A program made the translations under genes and the position numbers. From contig OY970315.1 in the NCBI GenBank assembly GCA_963716525.1, forward strand, positions 1,984,001 to 2,048,000: a stretch of 64,000 nt of DNA, in the 5' to 3' direction. The notes under the pieces are model-generated. The model made no database searches. It saw only the letters and a list, made by a program, of their open reading frames with translations, and was not told the DNA's origin. This document shows, one piece after another, positions 37,473 to 45,735 of the stretch (the stretch's first letter is position 1; each line of letters starts with the position of its first letter). Source of the stretch: JBBREP01 sp963716525 (lineage in GTDB: Bacteria > Actinomycetota > Acidimicrobiia > IMCC26256 > PALSA-610).

Positions 37473-37548
37473 TGGCGTCGGCCGTCGACTTCCCGCTCGG
37501 TTGGTTGCCTGACGGCCCGAGCCATGAGCCTCGAGCGTCGTTCGACCG

Positions 37549-38770
37549 ATGAGCCACGCCGATCTCTCGCCCGAGGCGGTGGTCTCAACGGCCGCCCAAG
37601 CTCTCGCCGCTTCAGGCCCGGGCGACACTACGGGTACCGAAACGCTTGCGCGCTATGCGTATCAGATCAAGGTCGCGGTGCAGCGCTGGCTTGGAACGTT
37701 GGCAAACGAGGGCGAAGTTCACATCGTCTGTGAGTACGTCGACGACGTGACGATCGTTAGTGCTATCGGAATCACGTTCACGCAGGTGAAGACGCGTGAC
37801 CGCGGAGCTTGGTCTGTCTCAAAGGTGCTGGCCGATGGTGGTGGCGTCGATGCACTCGTGCGTTCCTACAACCATGCCCGTGACGCTGGCCTTGTCGACC
37901 GCGTCCAGCTCGAGCTCGTCCTCGAGGGGATGGAAAGCGACCGCGCCGACACGCGAGCATTCTTCAAGGACCCTCGCTCCGCCACCGAGGCACAACGGAA
38001 GACCATCACAGCGCACGGACTTCCGGCCGAGGATGTAGACGACTGTCTCGCTCGCCTCAAGATCACCCCGCAATACCACGCCCGTCCATCCATCGACGGC
38101 GTTACCCTCCAGATGTTGATGGGCGTCGCCCCTGTTCTCCCGCCGGCACTGAACGCGATGTACAAGGCGCTCCTCGATCGAGCTCTTGCGGCGCATCTCG
38201 GGCTCAGCGGGCAAGCCGACGAGCAGAGCCCCGTTGTATTGCGCGCAGCCGCAGGCGGCGAAACAGGGGATGTGTACGGGGGCCACGCCCTCACTCGCTC
38301 CGAACTACTCACCATCCTGCCACCCGTGCCGCAGCTTGCCGACGAGCAACGTGCCGTCCTTGAGGCCGCAAACGGTGGGGCACTCGCTATGACCGATCTC
38401 GAATACAAGCTCCTTGTCGCTGGCGCGTCTGCGGCTACTGTCGAGCGCGCTGAAGTCAGTCCGAGCCGACGCTTCCACGACGCTCGCCGGGCGCGTCGGG
38501 CTCGGAGATAGTCGTGACGAGCCGCTGACCAGACTTCGCGATCGCGTCCTCGAGTACGCCGAGGCTGTGACGGCTGACATCGCGACGGCTGCGCTGACGG
38601 ATGCCGCTGGTCACCGTATGGCCGACGCGATCTACGGACGCCTCGTCCAGCAGTTTCAGCAACTCGGCGCTCTCGACTCCGACGGCGTGTTCGGCGGTGA
38701 CGGCCGCGAAGTTCTCGGCTACCTCTGCGAGGTGTCCGACCAGTGCATGTACCAGTGGCGGCCATCGTGA
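37549..38770 (+). pseudogene. DUF4297 dsDNA nuclease-domain protein (ABC-3C-type effector), one frame shift
   Basis: About 406 residues when joined. The N-terminal DUF4297 endonuclease domain, also used by Cap4 effectors, shows YAYQIKVAVQRWLGTLANEG, VCEYVDDVTIV and FTQVKTRDRGAWSVSKVL; Asp in the EYVDD strand and the Q-V-K motif form the PD-(D/E)XK site. The C-terminal part is helical, and after a shift near 38450 the frame continues ADASTTLAGRVGLGDSRDEP to end MADAIYGRLVQQFQQLG...SDQCMYQWRPS, the type of conserved tail by which effectors join ABC three-component systems. It is followed with GTGA overlap by the middle component and then an SMC-like ATPase, the classic ABC-3C order. Confidence 0.75.
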
Positions 38771-39259
38771 CCGCCGGCCGCTTCGAACGGTTCAGGGCGC
38801 TCCCCGAAGCGGAGGGCCGCGTGCTCCTGCTCATCGACGCGTTCAGTGGATCGCCTGAGCGCCCGAAGATCCTCGAGGGCCGCGTGAAGCTCGCGAAACT
38901 CGACTTTTTGCTCCGTTATCCGAAGTACCTCGCTCGCATCCTGCGATATCGCAATGTCGCTACGAGCGTGATTGAGTCGATCGCACAAGAGAGCAATCCA
39001 ATACAGGACCGCATGATCCGCTATCGATACGGGCCGTGGGACCCGTCTTACTACGCAGTACTCGGAAGCCTCACCGGGCGCGGGCTCGTTGCTGCGGTGC
39101 CAGCGCCGAACGGAATCGGGTACCGCACAACTGACCGGGGCCATTCAGTCGCTGCGTCGATTGCCCGCGAGGAGGTGTGGTCCGACGTCCATAGCCGAAC
39201 CCGCGTTGTTAACCCTGATTATTCGTCGGTGTCTGCGGGTTTGTACTTGCTGGGCGCGA

Positions 39260-39329
39260 CAAGTGCCCTGTTCGTAAGGCATTCTTGGTGTTGCGAGACA
39301 ACCAAGACCGCCGGACGAGAGGGCACTTG
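39260..39329 (+). promoter_or_regulatory. Long leader hairpin before the IS1380 transposase
   Basis: CAAGTGCCCT (39260-39269) pairs exactly with AGGGCACTTG (39320-39329), and inside it TCTTGGT pairs with ACCAAGA. The stem ends 4 bases before the GTG start of the transposase. It is present in all three copies (40963-41032 in copy 2). Such leaders in IS elements reduce translation from read-through transcripts; that role here is inference. Confidence 0.6.
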
Positions 39330-39333
39330 ACAA

Positions 39334-40710
39334 GTGAACGGTATCAGTACGCGAAACGTGAAGATCGAGACCGCGGCGACGGGCGTGGTCGGTCATGTCG
39401 GACTGCACGCGCTGGGCGTGTACGCGGACCAGGTCGGGCTTGGTCGGGCCTTGTCGGCGCGGATCGCGGGCCCGTCGGGGGAACGGCCGTGGTTGCATGA
39501 TCGCGGGAAAGTCCTGGTGCATGCGATGCTCACCCTCGCGGGTGGCGGGGACGCGATCGCCGATGTCGAGTACCTGCGCGCGCAGCCGGGCCTGTTCGGG
39601 TCGGTCCCGTCGGACACGACGGTCGGCCGCATGTTCCGTGACCAACTCGACCCGGCGACCGTGACCGGGCTGTGGGAAGCAATCGCCGGCGTACGCGCGG
39701 GGGTATGGGACCGTCATGGTCTGAGCGCGTCGGATGAGCGGGTCGTGGTCGATTTGGATGCGTCGCTGGTCGAGATCCATTCCGAGCACAAAGAACAGAC
39801 GGGCCCGACATACAAGGGCGGCTTCGGATACCACCCGTTCTTCGCGTTCGTGGACGGCACCGGCGAATGCGTCGCCGCCTTGTTGCGGCCCGGCAACGCC
39901 GGCGCGAACTCCATCGCCGATCACCTGACCGTGCTCGATCACGCGATCGGTCAGCTCCCCGAACGTGTACGTGCCGGACATCGTGACAGCGATCCTGGTG
40001 GGCTCGTCGAACGCAAGCTGATCGTGCGTGCGGACAGTGCCGGCTGCACGCACGGATTCGTGGATGGTTGCCGAGCCCGTCACGTCGGGTTCGCGGTCGC
40101 AGCCCGCCAAAACAACAGCATCCACAACGCGATCGCACGCATCCGTTTCGACGACAACCGATGGCAACCAGCGCTCAGACAAGACGGCGACCTGCGGCCC
40201 GGCGCAGCCGTCGCCGAGATCACCGACCTCGCCGACCTCGACGGCTGGCCGACCGGGACACGACTGATCGTGCGCCGCGAGCCGTTGCATCCCGGCGCGC
40301 AACAAACCCTGTTCCCGTCCGAGGTCTACCGATACTGGGGCCACTACACCGACCAGTCCGGCACTCCCGTCGAACTCGACCGGTTCATGCGCGCGCACGC
40401 CCACGTCGAAGACCACATCCAACGCCTCAAAGACTCCGGCCTCTGCCGGTTCCCGTTCAGCGACGCCGACGCCAACCGAGCCCGACTCGCAGTCGTCGCG
40501 TACGCCGCGGACCTCGTCTGCTGGTTCCAGACCGAAACCCTCGACGGGCCACTCAAGACCGCACGCCCCAAGACGCTGCGCTGGCAGCTCTGGCACACAC
40601 CCGGCCGGATCGTGCGCAGAGCCCGACAACACATCGTGCGCATCCGCGACGACTGGCCCAGCGCCCAACTCCTCACCCGCGCCTACAAGCGCATCGCGCT
40701 CATCACCTGA
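39334..40710 (+). CDS. IS1380-family transposase, copy 1
   Basis: A 458-residue DDE transposase. The N-terminal third binds the ends; the catalytic core shows VVVDLDASLVEIHSEHK (first Asp), KLIVRADSAGCTHGFVDGCR (second Asp in RADSAG) and a C-terminal part with LDRFMRAHAHVEDHIQRLKD (the Glu region), followed by AVVAYAADLVCWFQTETL. The sequence and the TTAA target fit IS1380. Start GTG 39334, just after the leader hairpin; no good Shine-Dalgarno is seen. It is identical in translation to copy 2 and appears functional. The long antisense frame over it is a codon-bias shadow. Confidence 0.93.
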   Translation: MNGISTRNVKIETAATGVVGHVGLHALGVYADQVGLGRALSARIAGPSGERPWLHDRGKVLVHAMLTLAGGGDAIADVEYLRAQPGLFGSVPSDTTVGRMFRDQLDPATVTGLWEAIAGVRAGVWDRHGLSASDERVVVDLDASLVEIHSEHKEQTGPTYKGGFGYHPFFAFVDGTGECVAALLRPGNAGANSIADHLTVLDHAIGQLPERVRAGHRDSDPGGLVERKLIVRADSAGCTHGFVDGCRARHVGFAVAARQNNSIHNAIARIRFDDNRWQPALRQDGDLRPGAAVAEITDLADLDGWPTGTRLIVRREPLHPGAQQTLFPSEVYRYWGHYTDQSGTPVELDRFMRAHAHVEDHIQRLKDSGLCRFPFSDADANRARLAVVAYAADLVCWFQTETLDGPLKTARPKTLRWQLWHTPGRIVRRARQHIVRIRDDWPSAQLLTRAYKRIALIT

Positions 40711-40915
40711 GCCCGCAGCCACCCGAGACGTCTCCGCGGAAACGTCCGCGGGGCCTTGACCACGCACGCCGCGACACAGCCGCAACACCACCGATCACCG
40801 ACACCCCGCCACCACGAGCGACGACGCGCACCCCAAGACCACCCAATACCGCCGCCCGAACCCACAAAATGGCCGACCCACACGCTCACGAACTCTCATG
40901 AACAGTTGGGGTTAA

Positions 40916-42614
40916 CCCTGATTATTCGTCGGTGTCTGCGGGTTTGTAGTTGCTGGGCGCGACAAGTGCCCTGTTCGTAAGGCATTCTTGGTGTTGCGAG
41001 ACAACCAAGACCGCCGGACGAGAGGGCACTTGACAAGTGAACGGTATCAGTACGCGAAACGTGAAGATCGAGACCGCGGCGACGGGCGTGGTCGGTCATG
41101 TCGGACTGCACGCGCTGGGCGTGTACGCGGACCAGGTCGGGCTTGGTCGGGCCTTGTCGGCGCGGATCGCGGGCCCGTCGGGGGAACGGCCGTGGTTGCA
41201 TGATCGCGGGAAAGTCCTGGTGCATGCGATGCTCACCCTCGCGGGTGGCGGGGACGCGATCGCCGATGTCGAGTACCTGCGCGCGCAGCCGGGCCTGTTC
41301 GGGTCGGTCCCGTCGGACACGACGGTCGGCCGCATGTTCCGTGACCAACTCGACCCGGCGACCGTGACCGGGCTGTGGGAAGCAATCGCCGGCGTACGCG
41401 CGGGGGTATGGGACCGTCATGGTCTGAGCGCGTCGGATGAGCGGGTCGTGGTCGATTTGGATGCGTCGCTGGTCGAGATCCATTCCGAGCACAAAGAACA
41501 GACGGGCCCGACATACAAGGGCGGCTTCGGATACCACCCGTTCTTCGCGTTCGTGGACGGCACCGGCGAATGCGTCGCCGCCTTGTTGCGGCCCGGCAAC
41601 GCCGGCGCGAACTCCATCGCCGATCACCTGACCGTGCTCGATCACGCGATCGGTCAGCTCCCCGAACGCGTACGTGCCGGACATCGTGACAGCGATCCTG
41701 GTGGGCTCGTCGAACGCAAGCTGATCGTGCGTGCGGACAGTGCCGGCTGCACGCACGGATTCGTGGATGGTTGCCGAGCCCGTCACGTCGGGTTCGCGGT
41801 CGCAGCCCGCCAAAACAACAGCATCCACAACGCGATCGCACGCATCCGTTTCGACGACAACCGATGGCAACCAGCGCTCAGACAAGACGGCGACCTGCGG
41901 CCCGGCGCAGCCGTCGCCGAGATCACCGACCTCGCCGACCTCGACGGCTGGCCGACCGGGACACGACTGATCGTGCGCCGCGAGCCGTTGCATCCCGGCG
42001 CGCAACAAACCCTGTTCCCGTCCGAGGTCTACCGATACTGGGGCCACTACACCGACCAGTCCGGCACTCCCGTCGAACTCGACCGGTTCATGCGCGCGCA
42101 CGCCCACGTCGAAGACCACATCCAACGCCTCAAAGACTCCGGCCTCTGCCGGTTCCCGTTCAGCGACGCCGACGCCAACCGAGCCCGACTCGCAGTCGTC
42201 GCGTACGCCGCGGACCTCGTCTGCTGGTTCCAGACCGAAACCCTCGACGGGCCACTCAAGACCGCACGCCCCAAGACGCTGCGCTGGCAGCTCTGGCACA
42301 CACCCGGCCGGATCGTGCGCAGAGCCCGACAACACATCGTGCGCATCCGCGACGACTGGCCCAGCGCCCAACTCCTCACCCGCGCCTACAAGCGCATCGC
42401 GCTCATCACCTGAGCCCGCAGCCACCCGAGACGTCTCCGCGGAAACGTCCGCGGGGCCTTGACCACGCACGCCGCGACACAGCCGCAACACCACCGATCA
42501 CCGACACCCCGCCACCACGAGCGACGACGCGCACCCCAAGACCACCCAATACCGCCGCCCGAACCCACAAAATGGCCGACCCACACGCTCACGAACTCTC
42601 ATGAACAGTTGGGG
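40916..42614 (+). mobile_element. IS1380-family insertion sequence, copy 2 (1699 bp), tandem with copy 1
   Basis: Same length and ends as copy 1. It is separated from it by only one TTAA (40912-40915) and followed by TTAA 42615-42618. Two copies in direct tandem sharing one target duplicate mean that the second inserted exactly at the border TTAA of the first, or that the array arose by unequal exchange or tandem transposition. Both lie in the ABC-3C middle component gene. Confidence 0.93.
41037..42413 (+). CDS. IS1380-family transposase, copy 2
   Basis: A 458-residue DDE transposase, protein sequence identical to copy 1 (one synonymous GTG/GCG-type difference in the ERVRAG codons). It has the same catalytic blocks DLDASLVEIHSEHK and RADSAGCTHG, the same GTG start and the same leader hairpin. 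It is intact, so two active sources may coexist in tandem. Confidence 0.92.
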   Translation: MNGISTRNVKIETAATGVVGHVGLHALGVYADQVGLGRALSARIAGPSGERPWLHDRGKVLVHAMLTLAGGGDAIADVEYLRAQPGLFGSVPSDTTVGRMFRDQLDPATVTGLWEAIAGVRAGVWDRHGLSASDERVVVDLDASLVEIHSEHKEQTGPTYKGGFGYHPFFAFVDGTGECVAALLRPGNAGANSIADHLTVLDHAIGQLPERVRAGHRDSDPGGLVERKLIVRADSAGCTHGFVDGCRARHVGFAVAARQNNSIHNAIARIRFDDNRWQPALRQDGDLRPGAAVAEITDLADLDGWPTGTRLIVRREPLHPGAQQTLFPSEVYRYWGHYTDQSGTPVELDRFMRAHAHVEDHIQRLKDSGLCRFPFSDADANRARLAVVAYAADLVCWFQTETLDGPLKTARPKTLRWQLWHTPGRIVRRARQHIVRIRDDWPSAQLLTRAYKRIALIT

Positions 42615-42974
42615 TTAAGCGGCACCTTGATTACGCGGGGTCGAGTCTCAAGGATTGGCTCTACGCGGCGATACCCGAGATGGCCAACGCCGCCTGGCAC
42701 GAGGAACTCGACTGATGGAGCTAGCGGAACATGCATGAGCTCCGAGTGGAGCGCTTCGAACTGGTAGGCGGGAACCGAGACATAGAGCTCGATGCGCCGT
42801 TCGCGATCATCACTGGCTCAATCACGACGGGTAAGACGACGGTCGTGCGCCTACTCAAGGCACTTCTCGGTCGCGTTCCCGATCACCTACCCCCCGAGAC
42901 AGCGATCATCCGTTCAGTGCGAGGACGTCTTTTCATGAACGGGGAAACCTGGCTTGTCGATCGCCCGCTCGTTA

Positions 42975-43905
42975 GAGGCTGTTCGGAAAGTTCGCGCCGG
43001 TCGACGTGTGAATTGCTGCTGTTCGGGTCGTTGATCGGTATATAGTCAATTCCATAGATGCTGATATCGTGAAGACAACGAATACGTGGCGGACTGTTCA
43101 CGGCGATTTGGCTGATGACGAGTGGGCGCTTATCGCCGATCTGTTCGACTCGCCGTGCTCGCCGGGGCGGATGGGCCGACCCCGCCTCCACACCCACCGC
43201 CAGATCGTCGACGCGATCCTCTACGTGACTGCGACGGGCTGCCAGTGGCGGGCGTTGCCCGACCGGTACCCGAACTGGAACACCGTGCACCGCTACCACC
43301 TGGCCTGGTCACGCGACGGGCTGTGGGAACGGGTGTGTGGTCGCCTCCGTGGCCTGGTGCGCGAGGCCGAAGGCCACGATGCCGACCCGTCGGCCGCGAT
43401 CATCGACGCTCGTAGCGTGCGCGGCGCATCGACAGTGACCAATGATTGCAGAGGCTTTGACGCCGGCAAGAAGATCTCCGGCCGCAAAGTGTTCGGAATC
43501 GTCGACACGCTCGGCTTGCTGATCGCGGTGGTCGTCGTCGCCGCGAGCACGAGCGACAACGCCGGCGGGATCGACGTCTTCGACGAGGCCCGACCGAAGT
43601 CGCGACGACTCGCGAAGCTGTGGTGTGACGGCGGCTTCAAACAGACGTTCCTGCGGCACTGCCGCGCACGGCACGTATCGGCCGAAGTCGTCGACCGGAT
43701 CCACGCCCACGAGTTCAAGGTCCTGCCCAAACGCTGGATCGTCGAGCGAACCTGGTCGTGGCTCATCAATAACCGGCGCCTACAAATCGACTATGAACGC
43801 GACCCAGCCGTTACCGAAGGATTCGTCTGGGCCGCCCACAGCCGCCTCCTCCTACGACGACTCACCACACCCTGAACGCGCAGGACAAACAAACGCGACA
43901 GCCTC
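42975..43905 (+). mobile_element. IS5-family insertion sequence (931 bp)
   Basis: Flanked by a 3-bp target duplication TTA (42972-42974 and 43906-43908), fitting the TNA preference of the IS427 group of IS5. The ends start GAGGCTGT on both sides in inverted orientation, with looser matching further in. It carries one intact transposase and interrupts the ABC-3C-type ATPase gene in its first 100 codons. Confidence 0.9.
43069..43875 (+). CDS. IS5-family (IS427 group) transposase
   Basis: A 268-residue DDE transposase in a single frame. The N-terminal LTDDEWALIADLF-type opening (LADDEWALIADLFDSPCSPG) and RQIVDAILYVTATGCQWRAL are the DUF4096 region. The catalytic residues are in SAAIIDARSVRGASTV (first Asp), KLWCDGGFKQTFL (second Asp) and WIVERTWSWLINNRRLQIDY (Glu). 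Most relatives in this group need a programmed frameshift; this one does not. Start GTG or ATG near 43069. It appears intact. Confidence 0.93.
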   Translation: MKTTNTWRTVHGDLADDEWALIADLFDSPCSPGRMGRPRLHTHRQIVDAILYVTATGCQWRALPDRYPNWNTVHRYHLAWSRDGLWERVCGRLRGLVREAEGHDADPSAAIIDARSVRGASTVTNDCRGFDAGKKISGRKVFGIVDTLGLLIAVVVVAASTSDNAGGIDVFDEARPKSRRLAKLWCDGGFKQTFLRHCRARHVSAEVVDRIHAHEFKVLPKRWIVERTWSWLINNRRLQIDYERDPAVTEGFVWAAHSRLLLRRLTTP

Positions 43906-45735
43906 TTACAACGAAGACGGCGATGGTGTCGTTGAGCCGACGCGAATCCGCCGGTTCTGCCGATGCGCCGCAGGAGCAGCACGAAGTCGACGAGCACCCG
44001 CCCGGCGAGGACGACGTGGTCATTGAGACTCTGCGGCTGCCTGCGGAGTCGGCGACCACGACGGAGTCAACCACGTTCCAGGCGTGGATCCTTGAGCGAC
44101 TTGGACTTCCTAGGGTCTCCGTTCCTCGCGCTGCGAAGCGACGTGACGAGTCCGCCCTCGCCCGTCACGATCAACGACTGGCTCCTCTACTGCGTCATCA
44201 AGGACGACGAAATCGATACCGCAGTGTTCGGCCACCGGGACGTGTTCGTTGATCGCAAGCGGCGCGCGGTGTTCGAGTTGATCTATGGGCTGTATGACGA
44301 GGAGACGGCTGCACTTCAAGCTCAGCTGCGCAGTGTTGAGCTGAGGCTGGAGGATCTTGACACAAGCAACGAGACGATTCGCCGCTTCCTGAGCGACACG
44401 CCGTTCGCGTCGATTGAGGAGATCGACGCTAGGCGGGAGGAGACGATGAACGCACTGGGTGCATTGAACGACGAGGCCGCGGCGCTCTCTGCCACCGCCC
44501 ACACCGAGTCGGCAACGGTCGACCTTCGTCGCGAGGTTGCTCGGCTTGAGGTTGAGCTCGATGCCCGAGAGCGGTCGGCAAGCGCAGCCAGGCGGAGCCT
44601 TGACGAACTCAATGACCTGCGCGCCGCGCTGGAGGCGCAGTCTCGTCGACTCACGCGTGCCATCGTTGCTGATGAGTGGCTTGTCGACTTCGACTTTCTT
44701 GTGTGCCCACGTTGCGGGAGTGAGGTCCGCGCTGATCGGACGTCTCCCGATCACTGCTACCTCTGCCTGCAGGAGCCGTCTGACAGCGGCTCTCACGGCG
44801 AACTCGTGAAGGAGCAGGAGCGGGTCGCGAGTCAAATCGTTGAGACGTTGGGACTCATCGAGACCCGCGAGGCGGAATCATCGAATGCAGAGCGATCGGT
44901 TCTCGAACTTCGTGCCACGATCTCGCAAACCAATGCTGAATTAACGCGCCGCACAGGAGAGTTTGTCTCGGTTCGTGCTGATCAGCTTTCGAGGTATGCC
45001 GCCGATCGTGCTCATCTCGAAGAGGAGATTCGCCGTCTGTCGGACTATCGGACCCTCCTAGTCCGCTTCGCTGATCTTGACGGTCAGCGGGCCGCCTTGG
45101 AGGAGGAACGCGTAGACCTGGCTGACGCGCTCGGTCGGCTCGGCGTGCGAACGGATCGTTCGGAGCAGCTGATCGCGGCCCTTGAGCGCCGCTTCCTGGA
45201 GTATCTCCAACGCCTCCATGTGTCACTTTCGGACCTCCCGCTAAGTGCTTCTATCAATCGGACGACGTATCTGCCTGAGATCACCGGACGGCCGTTCGAC
45301 GAGCTGTCGAGCCAGGGACTCTCGGTCCTGGTCAATGTCGCGCACGCTGCTCGCTCACCACACCGTCGCGATCGACCATGACCTTCCGCTCCCTGGACTT
45401 CTCGTGCTTGACGGACTGTCAAACAACGTTGGTCACGAAGGGTTCGATCTCGAACGCCGCGACGACACTTACCGGTTGCTCATGGAGGAGGCCGCGTCCT
45501 ACGACGGCCAACTCCAGATCATCGCTGTCGATAACGACGTCCCGGCGTTCGCGAGTCACACAGTCGTTCTGCAATTGACGCCCGCCGATCGGTTGGTGCG
45601 ATCGGTGGGGTTCGAATTAGCTGCCGATTCGAACTGAATCGATCGTCCGCACCTGTTTCATGCCCTCATGCGACAATTGCAGTTTGTGGGTGCCGTGCTA
45701 AAGATGCGCGCCCGACGCATCACGGAGGAGAGCGC

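Larger units (their letters stand above)
39213..40911 (+). mobile_element. IS1380-family insertion sequence, copy 1 (1699 bp)
   Basis: Bounded by TTAA at 39209-39212 and 40912-40915. The ends are CCCTGATTATTCGTCGG and, inverted, CCCCAACTGTTCATGAG, an imperfect terminal repeat. It encodes one intact transposase. Copy 2 starts immediately after the shared TTAA and is nearly identical (a TAC/TAG difference near 39242 and a GTG/GCG difference in the transposase region). Copy 3 lies inverted at 52398-54095. Confidence 0.93.
38767..42715 (+). pseudogene. ABC-3C middle component-like gene, split by two IS1380 copies
   Basis: The original gene encoded 180 residues. GTG 38767 overlaps the preceding stop. 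The 5' part (38767-39212) contains LPEAEGRVLLLIDAFSGSPE and VKLAKLDFLLRYPKYLARIL, the winged-helix pattern of ABC-3C middle components. Removing both IS copies and the extra TTAA duplicates joins it exactly in frame to 42619-42715 (KRHLDYAGSSLKDWLYAAIP, ending HEELD), followed 15 bases later by the ATPase gene. The reading frame is perfect across the junction, so the gene was intact before the insertions. It is now certainly non-functional. The family name rests on pattern and gene order. Confidence 0.75.
42731..45637 (+). pseudogene. SMC-like ABC ATPase of an ABC-3C-type system, split by IS5 and two frame shifts
   Basis: A coiled-coil ABC ATPase of about 650 residues once joined. The N-terminal AIITGSITTGKTTVVRLLKA is Walker A. 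The IS5 copy (42975-43905) then interrupts codon 82; removing it with one TTA joins LVTTKTAMVSLSRRESAGSA in frame. The middle is heptad-rich coiled coil around a zinc hook, FLVCPRCGSEVRADRTSPDH then CYLCLQEPS. The C-terminal head has LPLPGLLVLDGLSNNVGHEG (Walker B) and IIAVDNDVPAFASHTVVLQL. Further shifts are needed near 44140 and 45350. Its order after a DUF4297 effector and a winged-helix middle component is that of ABC three-component systems. It is inactive because of the IS. Confidence 0.78.

Noticed and set aside
39145..40791. 548-residue open frame antisense to the IS1380 transposase
   Set aside because: It repeats exactly in all copies because the DNA repeats, has Arg/Val/Ala/Asp composition typical of antisense frames in GC-rich genes, and the sense frame has clear DDE motifs.
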